Origin: CAAGNP01 sp045595965
Lineage (GTDB): Bacteria; Bacteroidota; Bacteroidia; Bacteroidales; UBA932
Assembly (NCBI GenBank): GCA_045595965.1
Contig: JAZOBN010000016.1
Span: 1-42,291 of the forward strand
Length of the DNA stretch: 42,291 bases
Direction: 5' to 3'
Shown here: positions 16,377 through 26,908 of the stretch, piece after piece
Layout: every line of letters starts with the position of its first letter
How positions within the stretch are numbered: position 1 is the first letter of the stretch
Made by a program: the position numbers and the translations under genes
The notes under the pieces: model-generated
What the model saw: only the letters and a program-made list of their open reading frames with translations
Databases searched by the model: none
What the model was told of the DNA's origin: nothing

Positions 16377-17276
16377 ATGAAAAGAGTAAAGATATTTTTT
16401 GTGGCCTTGGCCATGATGTTCTCTGTGGGTATTTCAGCCCAGAGTGAGAAACCCGTTGTAGGGGTCTATCTTAGTGGGGGCGGTGCCCTTGGATTTGCCC
16501 ATATAGGGGCACTTCAAGCTTTGGAGGATAGGGGAATCTACCCCGATGTGATTGAGGGCTCGAGTATGGGGGCTCTTGTAGGAGCCTATTATTGCAGTGG
16601 GTATTCCCCACAGGAGATAAAAGATATAATCCTTGAGGACAAATTCTATATGAAGTCGAAAATTTTCGCAGTTGGTGGGGCGCAAGTTAAGGGCGCTTCC
16701 ATTTACACTCATAAAAAGGTGAGGGACATCCTTACAAAAGATATACATGCCGAGACCTTTGAGGAACTGGATAAGAAATTTATCCTGACAGTTTCAAATC
16801 TTACAGATTCCAGGACAGAGAAAAGGGATTCTGGAGACAGACTGATAGACTGGCTTCTTGCATCAATGTCCATTCCGGTAGTGTTTGAACCTGTAATTAT
16901 CGGAGGGAAGGTCTATATGGATGGGGGATCGTTGAACCATTTTCCTACACAATATATCAGACCTTATGCAGATGTTTTGATAGGGATAGACGTCATGCCT
17001 CCAAAAAAGGAGGTGAAGGTGGATAATATAAGGGATGTGCTGACGGCCTATATACACTCTCTGGCAATTTCAAGCGGACAAAAAGGGAGGGAGATATGCG
17101 ATTATGTAGTGGACTGTCATGCTATAGACAAGTATGAAATGTTGCAATTCAATGAGTTTGAGGAGATATATCAGATAGGCTATGATACGATGGTGGAGTA
17201 CTTGAATAAAAATCCACAACTCATAAAGGATTGCAAAGAAAAACTCCAGAAGAGGTGGTACAACTTCTGGAGGTAA
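16377..17276 (+). CDS. Secreted patatin-like phospholipase
   Basis: The 299-residue protein has a signal peptide ending near ISAQ and one patatin domain. The glycine-rich oxyanion motif GGGALGFAHIG is at about 34-44, the nucleophile Ser63 in GSSMG, and the Asp of the dyad at 182 in MDGGSLNHF. Patatins hydrolyse acyl chains from phospholipids or other lipids. Many Bacteroidota relatives are about 700 residues and continue into a POTRA and outer-membrane barrel; this one ends after the lipase domain, so it is probably periplasmic or released. I chose ATG 16377, right before the signal peptide; the frame is open further upstream but overlaps queH. Confidence 0.9.
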   Translation: MKRVKIFFVALAMMFSVGISAQSEKPVVGVYLSGGGALGFAHIGALQALEDRGIYPDVIEGSSMGALVGAYYCSGYSPQEIKDIILEDKFYMKSKIFAVGGAQVKGASIYTHKKVRDILTKDIHAETFEELDKKFILTVSNLTDSRTEKRDSGDRLIDWLLASMSIPVVFEPVIIGGKVYMDGGSLNHFPTQYIRPYADVLIGIDVMPPKKEVKVDNIRDVLTAYIHSLAISSGQKGREICDYVVDCHAIDKYEMLQFNEFEEIYQIGYDTMVEYLNKNPQLIKDCKEKLQKRWYNFWR

Positions 17277-17294
17277 TTCTTATTTGAACAGATG

Positions 17295-19637
17295 TCAGTC
17301 AATATTTGGCTGGTCCCAGACAACACTCTTGTCGCAGTGTATCATAGTCACCTGGTCGCCTGTCTGGATGCGGAAGTCCCCCTCTTCAAGGGTCCATTTC
17401 CCGTCGTAATTAACAAATGCAAGATCGGTAGCGGGGAGTGAAAGTCTGACTATCTGGCTCTCTCCTGGGGCAAGGGTCACCTTTTCAAAGGCCCTTAGCC
17501 TTCTGGAGTCAGGTACAAGAGTGGCAAAAATGTCACTTGAGTAGAGGAGAACAGCCTCTTTGCCTGCAATATCCCCTCTGTTTGTCACTTTGACCTCAAA
17601 TTCAAGGATATCTTCTGATGTGAAGTTCTTTTTGTTGACTTTCAGATCTTCGTATTGGAATGTTGTATAACTGAGACCGTGTCCGAATGGCCAAAGCACA
17701 TCAATACGAGCATCGTAATTGTATACCCCCTCCATGGTGGCAGAGACTTCCGATACCTTATAGTCGTAGGTGGAGAGCATATTGATGAATTTGGGATATG
17801 TGTAGGGGAGTTTGCCGCTGAAGTTCTCACGCCCGGAGATCAGAGCAGCAAGGGCATCCCCTCCGTAGTTTCCGGGCAGGATGATATTTACAACTGCCTG
17901 AGCAAGGGGTTCGATATCATTTATGATGCGTGGACGTCCCCCATTCAAGACAAGAACAATGGGTTTGCCACTCTTGGCAAGTGCTTTTACAAGCTTTTTC
18001 TGGTTGGCAGAAAGGTTGATATCCTCTACGTTGCCGGGGGTTTCACAGTAGCTGTTCTCCCCGATGCAGGCTACGATTACATCACAATCCCGGGCAGCCT
18101 GAACAGCCTTGTTGATTGAAGCTTCGGTGCACCTCTCCTGTTGCCATTTTCCGAATCCGGGGAGATAGGTTATCCCTGGTTCATAACGGACGTTGGTTTT
18201 GCCGTATTCATTGCACAATGCCTCAAAGATGGTGTTGAAGTGTGAAGTATAATCATTTGCTTTATCTCCCTGCCATGTATAAGACCAGCCGCCGTTGAGG
18301 CAACGCATCTCATCTCCGTTCGGGCCTGTGACTAAGATCTTTGTCCCCTTTTTCAAAGGGAGGAGACCATTGTTGTTTTTGAGAAGAACTTCAGATTCTA
18401 CTGCTGCCTGATATGACATCTGCTGGAACTCTTGTGATCCGAATTTCTCATATTTGTCCAGATCCCAATTGGGGTTGTCGAAGAGACCAAGGCGGAATTT
18501 CAATCTCAATACGCGACGGACAGCATCATCAATACGGGAGATAGGGACAGCCCCCTCTTTGACAAGCTCCACAAGATCGATGCAGAACTGCCAATCATTG
18601 GGGATCATTGCCATATCTATACCGGCGTTGATTGCAAGGCGGACAGCATCTTTTCTGCTTGTGGCAACCCTTTCTCTATTGTACAGGTTGTCAATGTCAG
18701 CCCAGTCGGTCACAATCATCCCATCCCAGTTCAGATCCTCTTTGAGCCATTTGGTCAAATATTCATAATTGGCATGGAAAGGGAGCCCCTCATTGCTTGA
18801 TGAGTTCACCATTAGTGAGAGGGCACCAGCCTGAATGCACTCTTTGAAAGGTTCAAAATAGCGTTCACGCATATCGGAGTCTGTAACAGAAGATGGGGTT
18901 CTGTCACGCCCCGATACAGGGACACCATATGCCATAAAGTGCTTTATACATACCGCCATGTGGTAAAGGTCAACATGGTTGGGGTCTTCACCTTGCATAC
19001 CCAAAGTCTGAGCCCTACCCATCTCCGCTTGAAGATATTCACTCTCCCCATAACTTTCCCAAAGTCTGGGCCACCTTTGGTCACGACCTAAATCCAGTGT
19101 CGGAGAGAATGACCATGGGTTGAGAGAGGCACGGGATTCATACGCTGTCACCTCTCCCATATTGAAAGCGTGCTCCCTGTTGAATGTTGCAGCAATGTTT
19201 ATCTCTTGTGGGAAGAGGGTTGCATCTGCAATATATGATGCCCCGTGAATCTGGTCAAGTCCATACAGACATGGAATTCCGATCTCCTTCATCGATTTCT
19301 CCTGAAGTTCTCTGATCATGGAGGCTGTAAGTTCCCTTGTCTGAGCCTGAGCGCTGATAACATTGAGAATTGACCCTACCTTGTATTTGGTGATTACTGA
19401 ATCGAGAATAGATGGGATCCATTGTGGATTGCCATTCTCATCTTCGTTCTGGAAAACGGTAATGGTAATCTGTGCCATCTGTCCAACCTTCTCTTCCAGA
19501 GTCATTTTCTTGAGTATCTTCTCAATCTTTGCCTCTATCTCCTTGTCTGTCTCAATTGCGGGTGCAGCTTTGTGCGCACATGAGGAGAAAAAGAGAATTG
19601 CACAGATACATAAAGATGGGACAACAGTCAGTTTCAT
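17295..19637 (-). CDS. Glycoside hydrolase family 3 beta-glucosidase-type lipoprotein
   Basis: The 780-residue protein has a lipoprotein signal (FFSSC, cysteine 20), a GH3 N-terminal TIM barrel (about 40-390), a GH3 C-terminal sandwich (about 430-640) and a fibronectin-like end. The nucleophile is Asp311 in GMIVTDWADI. KHFMAYG and GRDRTPSS line the active site as in BglX. The enzyme removes terminal beta-linked sugars from oligosaccharides in the periplasm. It is the last gene of the galactoside operon, 14 bases after the lacZ-type gene. Confidence 0.92.
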   Translation of the reverse strand: MKLTVVPSLCICAILFFSSCAHKAAPAIETDKEIEAKIEKILKKMTLEEKVGQMAQITITVFQNEDENGNPQWIPSILDSVITKYKVGSILNVISAQAQTRELTASMIRELQEKSMKEIGIPCLYGLDQIHGASYIADATLFPQEINIAATFNREHAFNMGEVTAYESRASLNPWSFSPTLDLGRDQRWPRLWESYGESEYLQAEMGRAQTLGMQGEDPNHVDLYHMAVCIKHFMAYGVPVSGRDRTPSSVTDSDMRERYFEPFKECIQAGALSLMVNSSSNEGLPFHANYEYLTKWLKEDLNWDGMIVTDWADIDNLYNRERVATSRKDAVRLAINAGIDMAMIPNDWQFCIDLVELVKEGAVPISRIDDAVRRVLRLKFRLGLFDNPNWDLDKYEKFGSQEFQQMSYQAAVESEVLLKNNNGLLPLKKGTKILVTGPNGDEMRCLNGGWSYTWQGDKANDYTSHFNTIFEALCNEYGKTNVRYEPGITYLPGFGKWQQERCTEASINKAVQAARDCDVIVACIGENSYCETPGNVEDINLSANQKKLVKALAKSGKPIVLVLNGGRPRIINDIEPLAQAVVNIILPGNYGGDALAALISGRENFSGKLPYTYPKFINMLSTYDYKVSEVSATMEGVYNYDARIDVLWPFGHGLSYTTFQYEDLKVNKKNFTSEDILEFEVKVTNRGDIAGKEAVLLYSSDIFATLVPDSRRLRAFEKVTLAPGESQIVRLSLPATDLAFVNYDGKWTLEEGDFRIQTGDQVTMIHCDKSVVWDQPNID

Positions 19638-19651
19638 ATTCTGATATCTAA

Positions 19652-22600
19652 CTAAAACGGTATAATTCTAAAACTCAATTTTTGTGGTTCAGAGGTGCGT
19701 ACTTTATATTTTTCATAAGTTTCAGCGCCCCATGAGTTGTCTCCGCCGACACCTGTCATTCGGGAGTCGATACAAACCTCTGTGAACTCTCGTGGTGTGA
19801 TGTCTGAGACATGTGTCTGCTTTTTCATCACATTGCGTGCACGACCGACATCGTGTGGATCGTTCTCTACAAAGTTGTTCCATTGGTATGGAGCATCAGA
19901 CTCTTCTGTGTCGAAATCCTCTACAGAATTGTGCAGTGCATTGAACTCAAATGGCTGGCCGATGGCACAGACAACGAGACCTCTCCCTTTGGCATTCTTG
20001 ATCTCCAGCCAGCGGACATCCACCCTGTGACCGTTCTCCTGAGGTCTTACGTAAGGGACATACATATCTGAGACATTGCAAGAGTAGATATTGAATCCTG
20101 CGCCATCTTTTCTATCGCAATAGTTCTCCCATGGACCCCTTCCGTAAAATCTGACATTTGAAAACTCTTGTGGCATCCTCCATCTTACACCATATCTTGG
20201 TGCCTCTTTCAGTGACGCTTCAGACATGTTTGCCTCCACAGTGAGAGCACCACTGCTCTCCAGAGTATATTTTATCACATTTTGGCAATTGAGGTCAGCA
20301 TGATTATAGACAACAGTAACAACCCTTTTTCCGTCAATTGTCTCGTCGGTCACTTTTGCCGGTGTGTTCTCTTTACCATAAACTTTCCAGGGCTGCCATC
20401 TTGCAGGGGCACCATTGCCATAATCGTTGTCGATGGGGGCTCTCCAATAGTTTGGTCTGATGCCGAAGCCGTCAGCGATATAATCTACCCCACCAACAGA
20501 GTATTTTTTAATAATGCCGCTCTGAGAATCTACCTCAAATACAACATTGGCTTTTTTTGCAGATGCAGCTATCGGGAGGTTGGTGTTGTCGCAGAGAGGA
20601 TATTGGTTCCAGCTCTGTTCCCCGGAGAAATTTACATAATAATCGTACCCCTCCTCTATTTTGAATTGTGGTAAAGTGATGGTGAGGGTGTCATCAGCGG
20701 GGATATTTACCTCCACCTTGCCAGAAGAGATTACTTTTGATTTTGCCCTTTTCGAATATGCTTCAGGGATAGAGATTATTTCATAATTGTAATACTCTAT
20801 CTCCTTGAAGTAATTTCTGTTGATTGCTCTGTAAGCACCATTTCCATCGGGTTCAATCCAGAGGTTCTGATAAATGTGACTGATCTCATTCATTGCAGGG
20901 TGTGGAACTCTGTCGGGACCGATCACTCCATTGCATAGGAAATTTCCGTCACTTGGAGCATTGACTCCGAAATCACCACCGTATGCCCAGAACTCTCTTC
21001 CGTTTTCATCAATCTGGTGAATACCCTGGTCAACCCAGTCCCATATAAATCCACCTTGAAGATTTGGTGCAGCATAGATAACATCCCACAAATCTTTGAA
21101 ATTTCCGGTACTGTTGCCCATCGCGTGTGCATATTCACTCAAAATGTATGGTCTGTCGGTCTCTTGTGCTGCCCACTCTGCCATTTTGAAGGCACTTGGG
21201 TATTGTGGGCAATAGATTTCTGTATTCCACTCAAGGATAGCCCTTTCGTGTTGTACAGGGCGCACCTTGTCAAGCCCTTTGAGGTAGAGGAATGTCTGAT
21301 AGAAATTGTAGCCGTTGCCTGCCTCGTTTCCCATAGACCAGTAGATGATGCTCGTATAGTTTTTGTTGCGCCAATACATGTTTTTGATCCTTGCCATATG
21401 GGCATTGTAGAATCTCAGGTCATTTCCAAGTGTGCCACCTTTGCGGAGGTTATAGTACATTCCGTGGGACTCTATATTTGCCTCGTCACATACATATATG
21501 CCGTATTCATCACACAATTCATAGAAATAGGCCGGCTGGGGATAGTGGCTGCAACGGATAGCATTGAAGTTGTTGGCTTTCATCAGTTTTATATCCGATT
21601 CTGTCTGTTCACGACTGATGACGTGGCCTGTATGCTGGTTGTGTTCGTGAATATTTACCCCCTTGATTTTGATTGCCTTCCCATTGACAAGAAGTTGGTT
21701 GCCTACTATTTCCACTTTTCTCGGGGCAAATCTGAAAGCAATCTTTTCATATTCGTCTCCACCATTTGATATCGCTATCGATCCGTTATAAAGAACAGGA
21801 TTTTCAGCACTCCACAATTTCCACCCTTTGAATGGGACTTTGAAAGATTGGACTTGGGTACCCCCAGGGGCAACGGAGAGTTCCCCCTTTCCCCCTTCAT
21901 TGAGGGCCTCTCCCAAAGTGAGCTCTACTGAAGCATTGGTGTTGGTGCTGTTTTTTACCACAACATCCAATTCAAAATAACCGCTCCCGGTAAGGCCGTC
22001 TGAAGAGAGCTCTTCAACAATAGGGGTAATGGTATAGTCGAAAATATGGACTTTAGGCTGTGCAAACAGATAAACATCCCTCTCGATACCGCTCAATCTC
22101 CAGAAATCCTGACACTCGAGATAGCTTCCGGTACTCCATCTGTATATCTTGAGGGCAATTACGTTTTCCCCTTTTTTCAAATAGGGTGTGAGGTCGTACT
22201 CTGCAGTATTCTTTGAGTCTTCATTGTACCCGACCTGCTCTCCATTTACATAGACATAGCAACCACTCTTGGCTCCGCCGATATTCAGATAAACCACCCT
22301 TTCACCCCAATTGTCGGGGATATTGACAATTTTTCTGTAAACACCTACAGGATTTTTATCAGGCAGATGGGGTGGCTGGGGTTTGTATGGTTTGAATTCA
22401 TATCCGTGATTTGTATAAATTGCGGTACCATAGCCATTCAATTCCCAGTTTGCAGGGACCTGTATCTTGTCCCATCCACTGCTGTTGAACAGAGGGGAGA
22501 CAAACTCCTCTTTATATGAGGCATCGCTTTCACTCCACCAGAAATCCCACTCCCCATTAAGGGAGATAACAAATGTTTGAGGATATCTCTCCCCTTGAGC

Positions 22601-22753
22601 ACCGGCAATCTGTGTCCTGGGGGTGACTTTCCCTATCTCTGCTATTTCGCTGACAAGGTGTGGTTTCTCCTCTTTGTTGTTGTCATTGGCAGCGATCCCT
22701 GTAAAAGGGGCAAGGAGCAGCAGTGTTGAAAATATGATGCTGATAAATTTCAT
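19652..22753 (-). CDS. Secreted beta-galactosidase, GH2 (LacZ type)
   Basis: The 1,033-residue protein has a signal peptide ending near GIAA, then the five-domain LacZ layout. The jelly-roll sugar-binding domain is at about 60-235, the TIM barrel at about 350-640, and the small-chain domain occupies the last 280 residues (IRPNYWRAPIDNDYGNG onward). The acid/base is Glu477 in SMGNEAGNG and the nucleophile Glu540 in ILSEYAHAMGNS. It should release galactose from lactose or other beta-galactosides in the periplasm. It is followed by the GH3 gene and preceded by galM. Confidence 0.93.
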   Translation of the reverse strand: MKFISIIFSTLLLLAPFTGIAANDNNKEEKPHLVSEIAEIGKVTPRTQIAGAQGERYPQTFVISLNGEWDFWWSESDASYKEEFVSPLFNSSGWDKIQVPANWELNGYGTAIYTNHGYEFKPYKPQPPHLPDKNPVGVYRKIVNIPDNWGERVVYLNIGGAKSGCYVYVNGEQVGYNEDSKNTAEYDLTPYLKKGENVIALKIYRWSTGSYLECQDFWRLSGIERDVYLFAQPKVHIFDYTITPIVEELSSDGLTGSGYFELDVVVKNSTNTNASVELTLGEALNEGGKGELSVAPGGTQVQSFKVPFKGWKLWSAENPVLYNGSIAISNGGDEYEKIAFRFAPRKVEIVGNQLLVNGKAIKIKGVNIHEHNQHTGHVISREQTESDIKLMKANNFNAIRCSHYPQPAYFYELCDEYGIYVCDEANIESHGMYYNLRKGGTLGNDLRFYNAHMARIKNMYWRNKNYTSIIYWSMGNEAGNGYNFYQTFLYLKGLDKVRPVQHERAILEWNTEIYCPQYPSAFKMAEWAAQETDRPYILSEYAHAMGNSTGNFKDLWDVIYAAPNLQGGFIWDWVDQGIHQIDENGREFWAYGGDFGVNAPSDGNFLCNGVIGPDRVPHPAMNEISHIYQNLWIEPDGNGAYRAINRNYFKEIEYYNYEIISIPEAYSKRAKSKVISSGKVEVNIPADDTLTITLPQFKIEEGYDYYVNFSGEQSWNQYPLCDNTNLPIAASAKKANVVFEVDSQSGIIKKYSVGGVDYIADGFGIRPNYWRAPIDNDYGNGAPARWQPWKVYGKENTPAKVTDETIDGKRVVTVVYNHADLNCQNVIKYTLESSGALTVEANMSEASLKEAPRYGVRWRMPQEFSNVRFYGRGPWENYCDRKDGAGFNIYSCNVSDMYVPYVRPQENGHRVDVRWLEIKNAKGRGLVVCAIGQPFEFNALHNSVEDFDTEESDAPYQWNNFVENDPHDVGRARNVMKKQTHVSDITPREFTEVCIDSRMTGVGGDNSWGAETYEKYKVRTSEPQKLSFRIIPF

Positions 22754-22774
22754 GCTATCTGTTTACAATCTCTT

Positions 22775-23896
22775 CTATTTGACTTCAAATTTATATATAC
22801 ATGTATGAGTGTATTTCTCACCGGGTTTAAGTAATGTAGAGGGGAAGTTGTCGTGATGGGGTGTGTCGGGGAATTTCTGTGTCTCCAATGCAATCGATTC
22901 ACGATAGCGCAACTCTTTGCCATATTTCCCTTTAGATGTCCCGTCAAAGAAGTTCCCACTATAGAATTGCATTCCGGGCTGGTCGGTGTATACCGACATG
23001 AATCTGCCCGAATTTGATTCATATACAGATGCAGCAAACTCTACTCCATCACCCTTGCGGTCAAGAACCCAGTTGTGGTCGTAGCCGCTACCGAATCTGA
23101 TCTGCTCATTGTCTGCATTTATCCTCTCACCGATAATATGGGGCTGACGGAAATCGAAAGGGGTACCGGTAACATCTGCAATCTCTCCCGAAGGGATAAG
23201 CACCTCGTTTACAGGGGTGGTTGCAGAGGCATTGATTACCATCTCAAGATCTTCGATTGTTCCATTGCCCTCCCCTTTGAGGTTGAAGAATGAGTGGTGG
23301 GAGATATTTACATGGGTAGCCTTGTCGGTAGTGGCAAGATATTCCACCTTGAACTCATTTTCAGGAGTGAGAGTATAGGTCATGGTAATTGAGAGATTTC
23401 CAGGCATACCATCTTGTCCGTCAGGACGGAGATAGAACAGAACGATGGAGTTTTCACTCACCTCTTTAACATCCCATACGACCATATCGAGCCCTTTAAG
23501 ACCACCATGAAGTGTCTGGCCATTGTTATTCTGAGGGAAGTTGTAAACCTCTTCCCCTATTGTGTATGTCCCGTTTGCAATTCGGTTTGCATAAGGACCT
23601 ACGACTGCACCCAGGAAGCGTTCGCCGGGGTTGTTGATATAATTGTCTATATTATTGTATCCCAGGACAATATCATCGTATTTCCCATCTTTGTCAGGTG
23701 TCCACAGTGATACGACACGTGCTCCGAAGTTGGTAACCTGCATAGTGATATCACCACCCTTCAGGGTGTAAATAGATACCTCTTTGCCATCAACTGTGGT
23801 CTGGAAATCTTTTTCGGGGAACAAAATCGGGGCATCACACTTTCCACATGATGCCATAAGTGTACATGCTAGAGCCATAATTGCTAATTTTTTCAT
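22775..23896 (-). CDS. galM: Aldose 1-epimerase (galactose mutarotase) lipoprotein
   Basis: The 373-residue protein interconverts alpha and beta anomers of galactose, making the form used by galactokinase. It has a lipoprotein signal (LMASC, cysteine 17), so it works outside the cytoplasm on sugar released by the neighbouring hydrolases. Active-site motifs are present: NFGARVVSLW, His130 in QTLHGG, His201 in ISHHSFFNL, the Asp in SGYDHNW, and the Glu in ALETQKFPD. It lies between galK and the GH2 gene with 20 to 25 bases on each side. Confidence 0.94.
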   Translation of the reverse strand: MKKLAIMALACTLMASCGKCDAPILFPEKDFQTTVDGKEVSIYTLKGGDITMQVTNFGARVVSLWTPDKDGKYDDIVLGYNNIDNYINNPGERFLGAVVGPYANRIANGTYTIGEEVYNFPQNNNGQTLHGGLKGLDMVVWDVKEVSENSIVLFYLRPDGQDGMPGNLSITMTYTLTPENEFKVEYLATTDKATHVNISHHSFFNLKGEGNGTIEDLEMVINASATTPVNEVLIPSGEIADVTGTPFDFRQPHIIGERINADNEQIRFGSGYDHNWVLDRKGDGVEFAASVYESNSGRFMSVYTDQPGMQFYSGNFFDGTSKGKYGKELRYRESIALETQKFPDTPHHDNFPSTLLKPGEKYTHTCIYKFEVK

Positions 23897-23921
23897 AATC
23901 TGTGGATTACATTTTCTTACA

Positions 23922-25067
23922 TTAGATTTCTAACTTGCGTGCGCCATCAGAGATGACAACATCGTAAACTTTTGGTTCGTGTCCGCAGGCTGCACAGAAT
24001 TTCTCTTTAGCAGTGGCGATGAATGAATCATATAGTTCGCTCTTTACAAGGTTAATGGTACATCCTCCGAAACCACCACCCATAATACGGGAACCTGTTA
24101 CACCACACTCTTTTGCTATGGTGGCGAGCAGATCAAGCTCTTCGCAGCTCACTTCATAATCTTTTGACATTCCCCAGTGTGTTTCATACATCCGTTCACC
24201 CACTGTTTGAAGATCCCCTTTTTCCAGAGCAGCGCAGACATCGAGAACACGTCTCTCTTCCCCTATTACATAGCGGGCACGCATATAATCCTCCTCAGAG
24301 ATTTTGTCCTTGACGGCATCAAGTTTTTCCATTGTTGCTCCGCGAAGTGTCTCCTGACCGAGGATTGATGCAACCCTTTCACAAGATTCACGACGTTTGT
24401 TGTATGGTGAGCCGACCAACTCGTGTTTTACTACAGAATCGAGCAATACAAGGCGGTAGCCGAATTTTTCAGGGTCAAATGGGAAATATGCAAACTCCAT
24501 GGTAAGGCAATCCAGACGGATAAGATTCCCTTTCTTTCCGAAAATTGAGGCGAACTGATCCATGATTCCGCACTTCACTCCACAGTAGTTGTGCTCAGTG
24601 GATTGTCCGATGCGTGCAAGCTCAAACTTGTCAATTTTGTCGTTGTTATAAATATGGTTCAATGCAAATGCGTAGGTGGATTCCAATGCTGCTGAAGATG
24701 ACATGCCGGCTCCTAAAGGGACATTGCCAGAAAATGCGGTATCGAAACCTTCAACTTTTCCACCACGCTTGAGGATTTCACGAGCAACACCAAAGATGTA
24801 GCAAGCCCAGGATGGAGAGGGTTTATCCTCCTCATTGAGTCCAAACTCTACATAGTCCTGCAAATCGACAGAGTAAGCGCGTATTTTGTCTGTCCCGTTT
24901 GGTTTGATTTCAGCAACCATTGCTTTGTCAATGGCGCCTGGGAATACGAACCCCCCATTGTAATCGGTATGTTCGCCTATAAGATTGATACGCCCTGGAG
25001 ATGTATACAATTCACCCTCTGTACCGAAATGTTCTGAAAATTTCTGACGTATAAGTTTGATATCCAT
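23922..25067 (-). CDS. galK: Galactokinase
   Basis: This cytoplasmic GHMP kinase of 381 residues phosphorylates galactose to galactose-1-phosphate. It shows all the family motifs: PGRINLIGEHTDYNGG near the start, the ATP-binding VPLGAGMSSSAALE, catalytic Asp in CGIMDQFAS, and GGGFGGCTINLV near the end. The length is normal. The gene for the next Leloir enzyme, galT, is not in this operon or anywhere in the window. Confidence 0.96.
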   Translation of the reverse strand: MDIKLIRQKFSEHFGTEGELYTSPGRINLIGEHTDYNGGFVFPGAIDKAMVAEIKPNGTDKIRAYSVDLQDYVEFGLNEEDKPSPSWACYIFGVAREILKRGGKVEGFDTAFSGNVPLGAGMSSSAALESTYAFALNHIYNNDKIDKFELARIGQSTEHNYCGVKCGIMDQFASIFGKKGNLIRLDCLTMEFAYFPFDPEKFGYRLVLLDSVVKHELVGSPYNKRRESCERVASILGQETLRGATMEKLDAVKDKISEEDYMRARYVIGEERRVLDVCAALEKGDLQTVGERMYETHWGMSKDYEVSCEELDLLATIAKECGVTGSRIMGGGFGGCTINLVKSELYDSFIATAKEKFCAACGHEPKVYDVVISDGARKLEI

Positions 25068-25088
25068 AATATTCGTGTTTTATAATGA

Positions 25089-26903
25089 TTATTTGACCTC
25101 TGGTAATGCCATTTGGAAGATCTGGCGAACACGCTCCATGTCGTATTTTTCACTACGGTCGAAGTAATAGACACCGTTCTGTTCCTGCTCAACATCTGTA
25201 AGCTGTGTATAGCAGAATCCACAAATCTTGTCGCTGTGGCTTATGATTGCTCTGACTTGAGATTCAAGACGTTTGTAGAAATCTTCTTTTGTCAAAGCGG
25301 CGTTACCATAACCCCAGGAGTTCTCCTTAGAAGGATTTGCCTCAACACATTTGATCCCCCCAAATTCATCAATAATGTAAGGGACTTTCCCGTCATAGTA
25401 AAGATGGTCCAGGGTGTTTGTGTTTATCTTACCGGGAGCCTGCGGCTGATAGAATTTCTCTCCATTCCACAACATGTCGTGCAATTTTTCGGCATCTTGT
25501 TCATAACTGTGTGTGGTGCAGAAGTCTGAAATGACATATAGACCTCCACTTACAGTGTTGACAGGACGAGAAGGGTCAAGTTTACGTGTCAATTCGTATA
25601 CATCTGTAAGAAAACGTCCCATCTCATTAGTAGTTGGTTCCCACTCTTCGTTGAATGGTGTCCAGGTCACGAGGGCAGGGTGATTGCGGTCTCGTACGAC
25701 GATATTTGTCCACTCTGAGATGAAGTTGCGGGCTGCTGCTACTGAACTTGAGTTTTTGCCCCAGGATGCCATCTCACCCCAAACAAGGTAACCCAATTTG
25801 TCTGCCCAGTAGTAGAAACGCTCTTCAAACACTTTCTGGTGAAGACGGGCGCCATTGAAACCGGCAGCCATAGACATTTCGATATCCCCTTTCAGTGCCT
25901 CGTCAGATGGTGCGGTCCATACTCCGTCGGGATAGAATCCCTGGTCAAGGACAAGACGTTGGTAATATGGTTTGTTGTTGAGGTAGATCTGTGTGCCGTT
26001 GATATGGATTTTACGCATACCTACATAGCTGTCCACTCTGTCGATAACTTTGGCAGAGGCATCTTTCACTTCATATACTACATCATAAAGGAAAGGGGAT
26101 TCCGGGCTCCAAAGTTTGGGTTTTTTGATGGGGATTACTACAGGTATACCTTGTGAAGCCACAACATCAGATTTGGATACCACCTTATCACCATCTTTAA
26201 CTGTGATGAAAAGGCGGTTTCCGTTGGACAAATTATAGAATGTAGGGGTAACTACAATCTGGTTCTGATCTATATCTGTGAATACCTGTACCCTTTCCAG
26301 AGCACAAGGGTCAACAGCTTCCATCCATACTGTTTGCCAGATACCTGTAGTACGGGTATACATGCAGCCATGTGAATGGAGTTTATGTGATTGTTTGCCA
26401 GAGGGGAGATCTTCACTTCTGAGGTCGCTCTCGGCATGAACTACAAGATTGTGCTCTTTCCCGTCTGCAACAAACTCTGTAATGTCAAATGAAAATGAGT
26501 CAGAACCACCGAAGTGACGACCGACAAATTTACCGTCTATAAAGACTTCGGATTCATAGAATACTGCTCCAAAGTTCAAATTGATATTTTTTTCTTTCCA
26601 GTCAGCCGGTATCTGAATGGTGCGTTGATACCATACAGCGTTGATGAACTCGGTATGTGCTACCCCGGACAGTTTGCTTTCTGGGGCAAAAGGTACGATG
26701 ATTTTACCATCAAACCCATTTGATTTTGAAAAGTCACGTTCGTGTCCGGTATCTGCCAAATCAAGGGTGAAACTCCATTCACCGTTGAGATTGACCCACG
26801 CATCACGTTCAAATTGTGGACGGGGGTATTCAGCGCGAGGCTGTTGTGCAGATAGTGCCACAGCAAAGAATAATGCTGCTACAATTAGAATTTTAGACTT
26901 CAT
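25089..26903 (-). CDS. Secreted glycoside hydrolase family 2 enzyme
   Basis: The 604-residue protein has a signal peptide ending near ALSAQ, a sugar-binding sandwich (about 35-195), an immunoglobulin-like domain and a TIM barrel. The acid/base appears to be Glu419 in TPFNEEW and the nucleophile Glu513 in YIIDEFGGI. It is much shorter than LacZ and lacks the small-chain domain. It could be a beta-galactosidase, beta-glucuronidase or related exo-enzyme; the operon context favours a galactoside, but the specificity cannot be read from the sequence. It lies 21 bases upstream of galK. Confidence 0.9.
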   Translation of the reverse strand: MKSKILIVAALFFAVALSAQQPRAEYPRPQFERDAWVNLNGEWSFTLDLADTGHERDFSKSNGFDGKIIVPFAPESKLSGVAHTEFINAVWYQRTIQIPADWKEKNINLNFGAVFYESEVFIDGKFVGRHFGGSDSFSFDITEFVADGKEHNLVVHAESDLRSEDLPSGKQSHKLHSHGCMYTRTTGIWQTVWMEAVDPCALERVQVFTDIDQNQIVVTPTFYNLSNGNRLFITVKDGDKVVSKSDVVASQGIPVVIPIKKPKLWSPESPFLYDVVYEVKDASAKVIDRVDSYVGMRKIHINGTQIYLNNKPYYQRLVLDQGFYPDGVWTAPSDEALKGDIEMSMAAGFNGARLHQKVFEERFYYWADKLGYLVWGEMASWGKNSSSVAAARNFISEWTNIVVRDRNHPALVTWTPFNEEWEPTTNEMGRFLTDVYELTRKLDPSRPVNTVSGGLYVISDFCTTHSYEQDAEKLHDMLWNGEKFYQPQAPGKINTNTLDHLYYDGKVPYIIDEFGGIKCVEANPSKENSWGYGNAALTKEDFYKRLESQVRAIISHSDKICGFCYTQLTDVEQEQNGVYYFDRSEKYDMERVRQIFQMALPEVK

Positions 26904-26908
26904 ATCAA

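Noticed and set aside
21017..21769. 250-codon open frame on the plus strand
   Set aside because: It lies wholly antisense to the GH2 beta-galactosidase gene, has no recognisable domain, and follows from that gene's composition.
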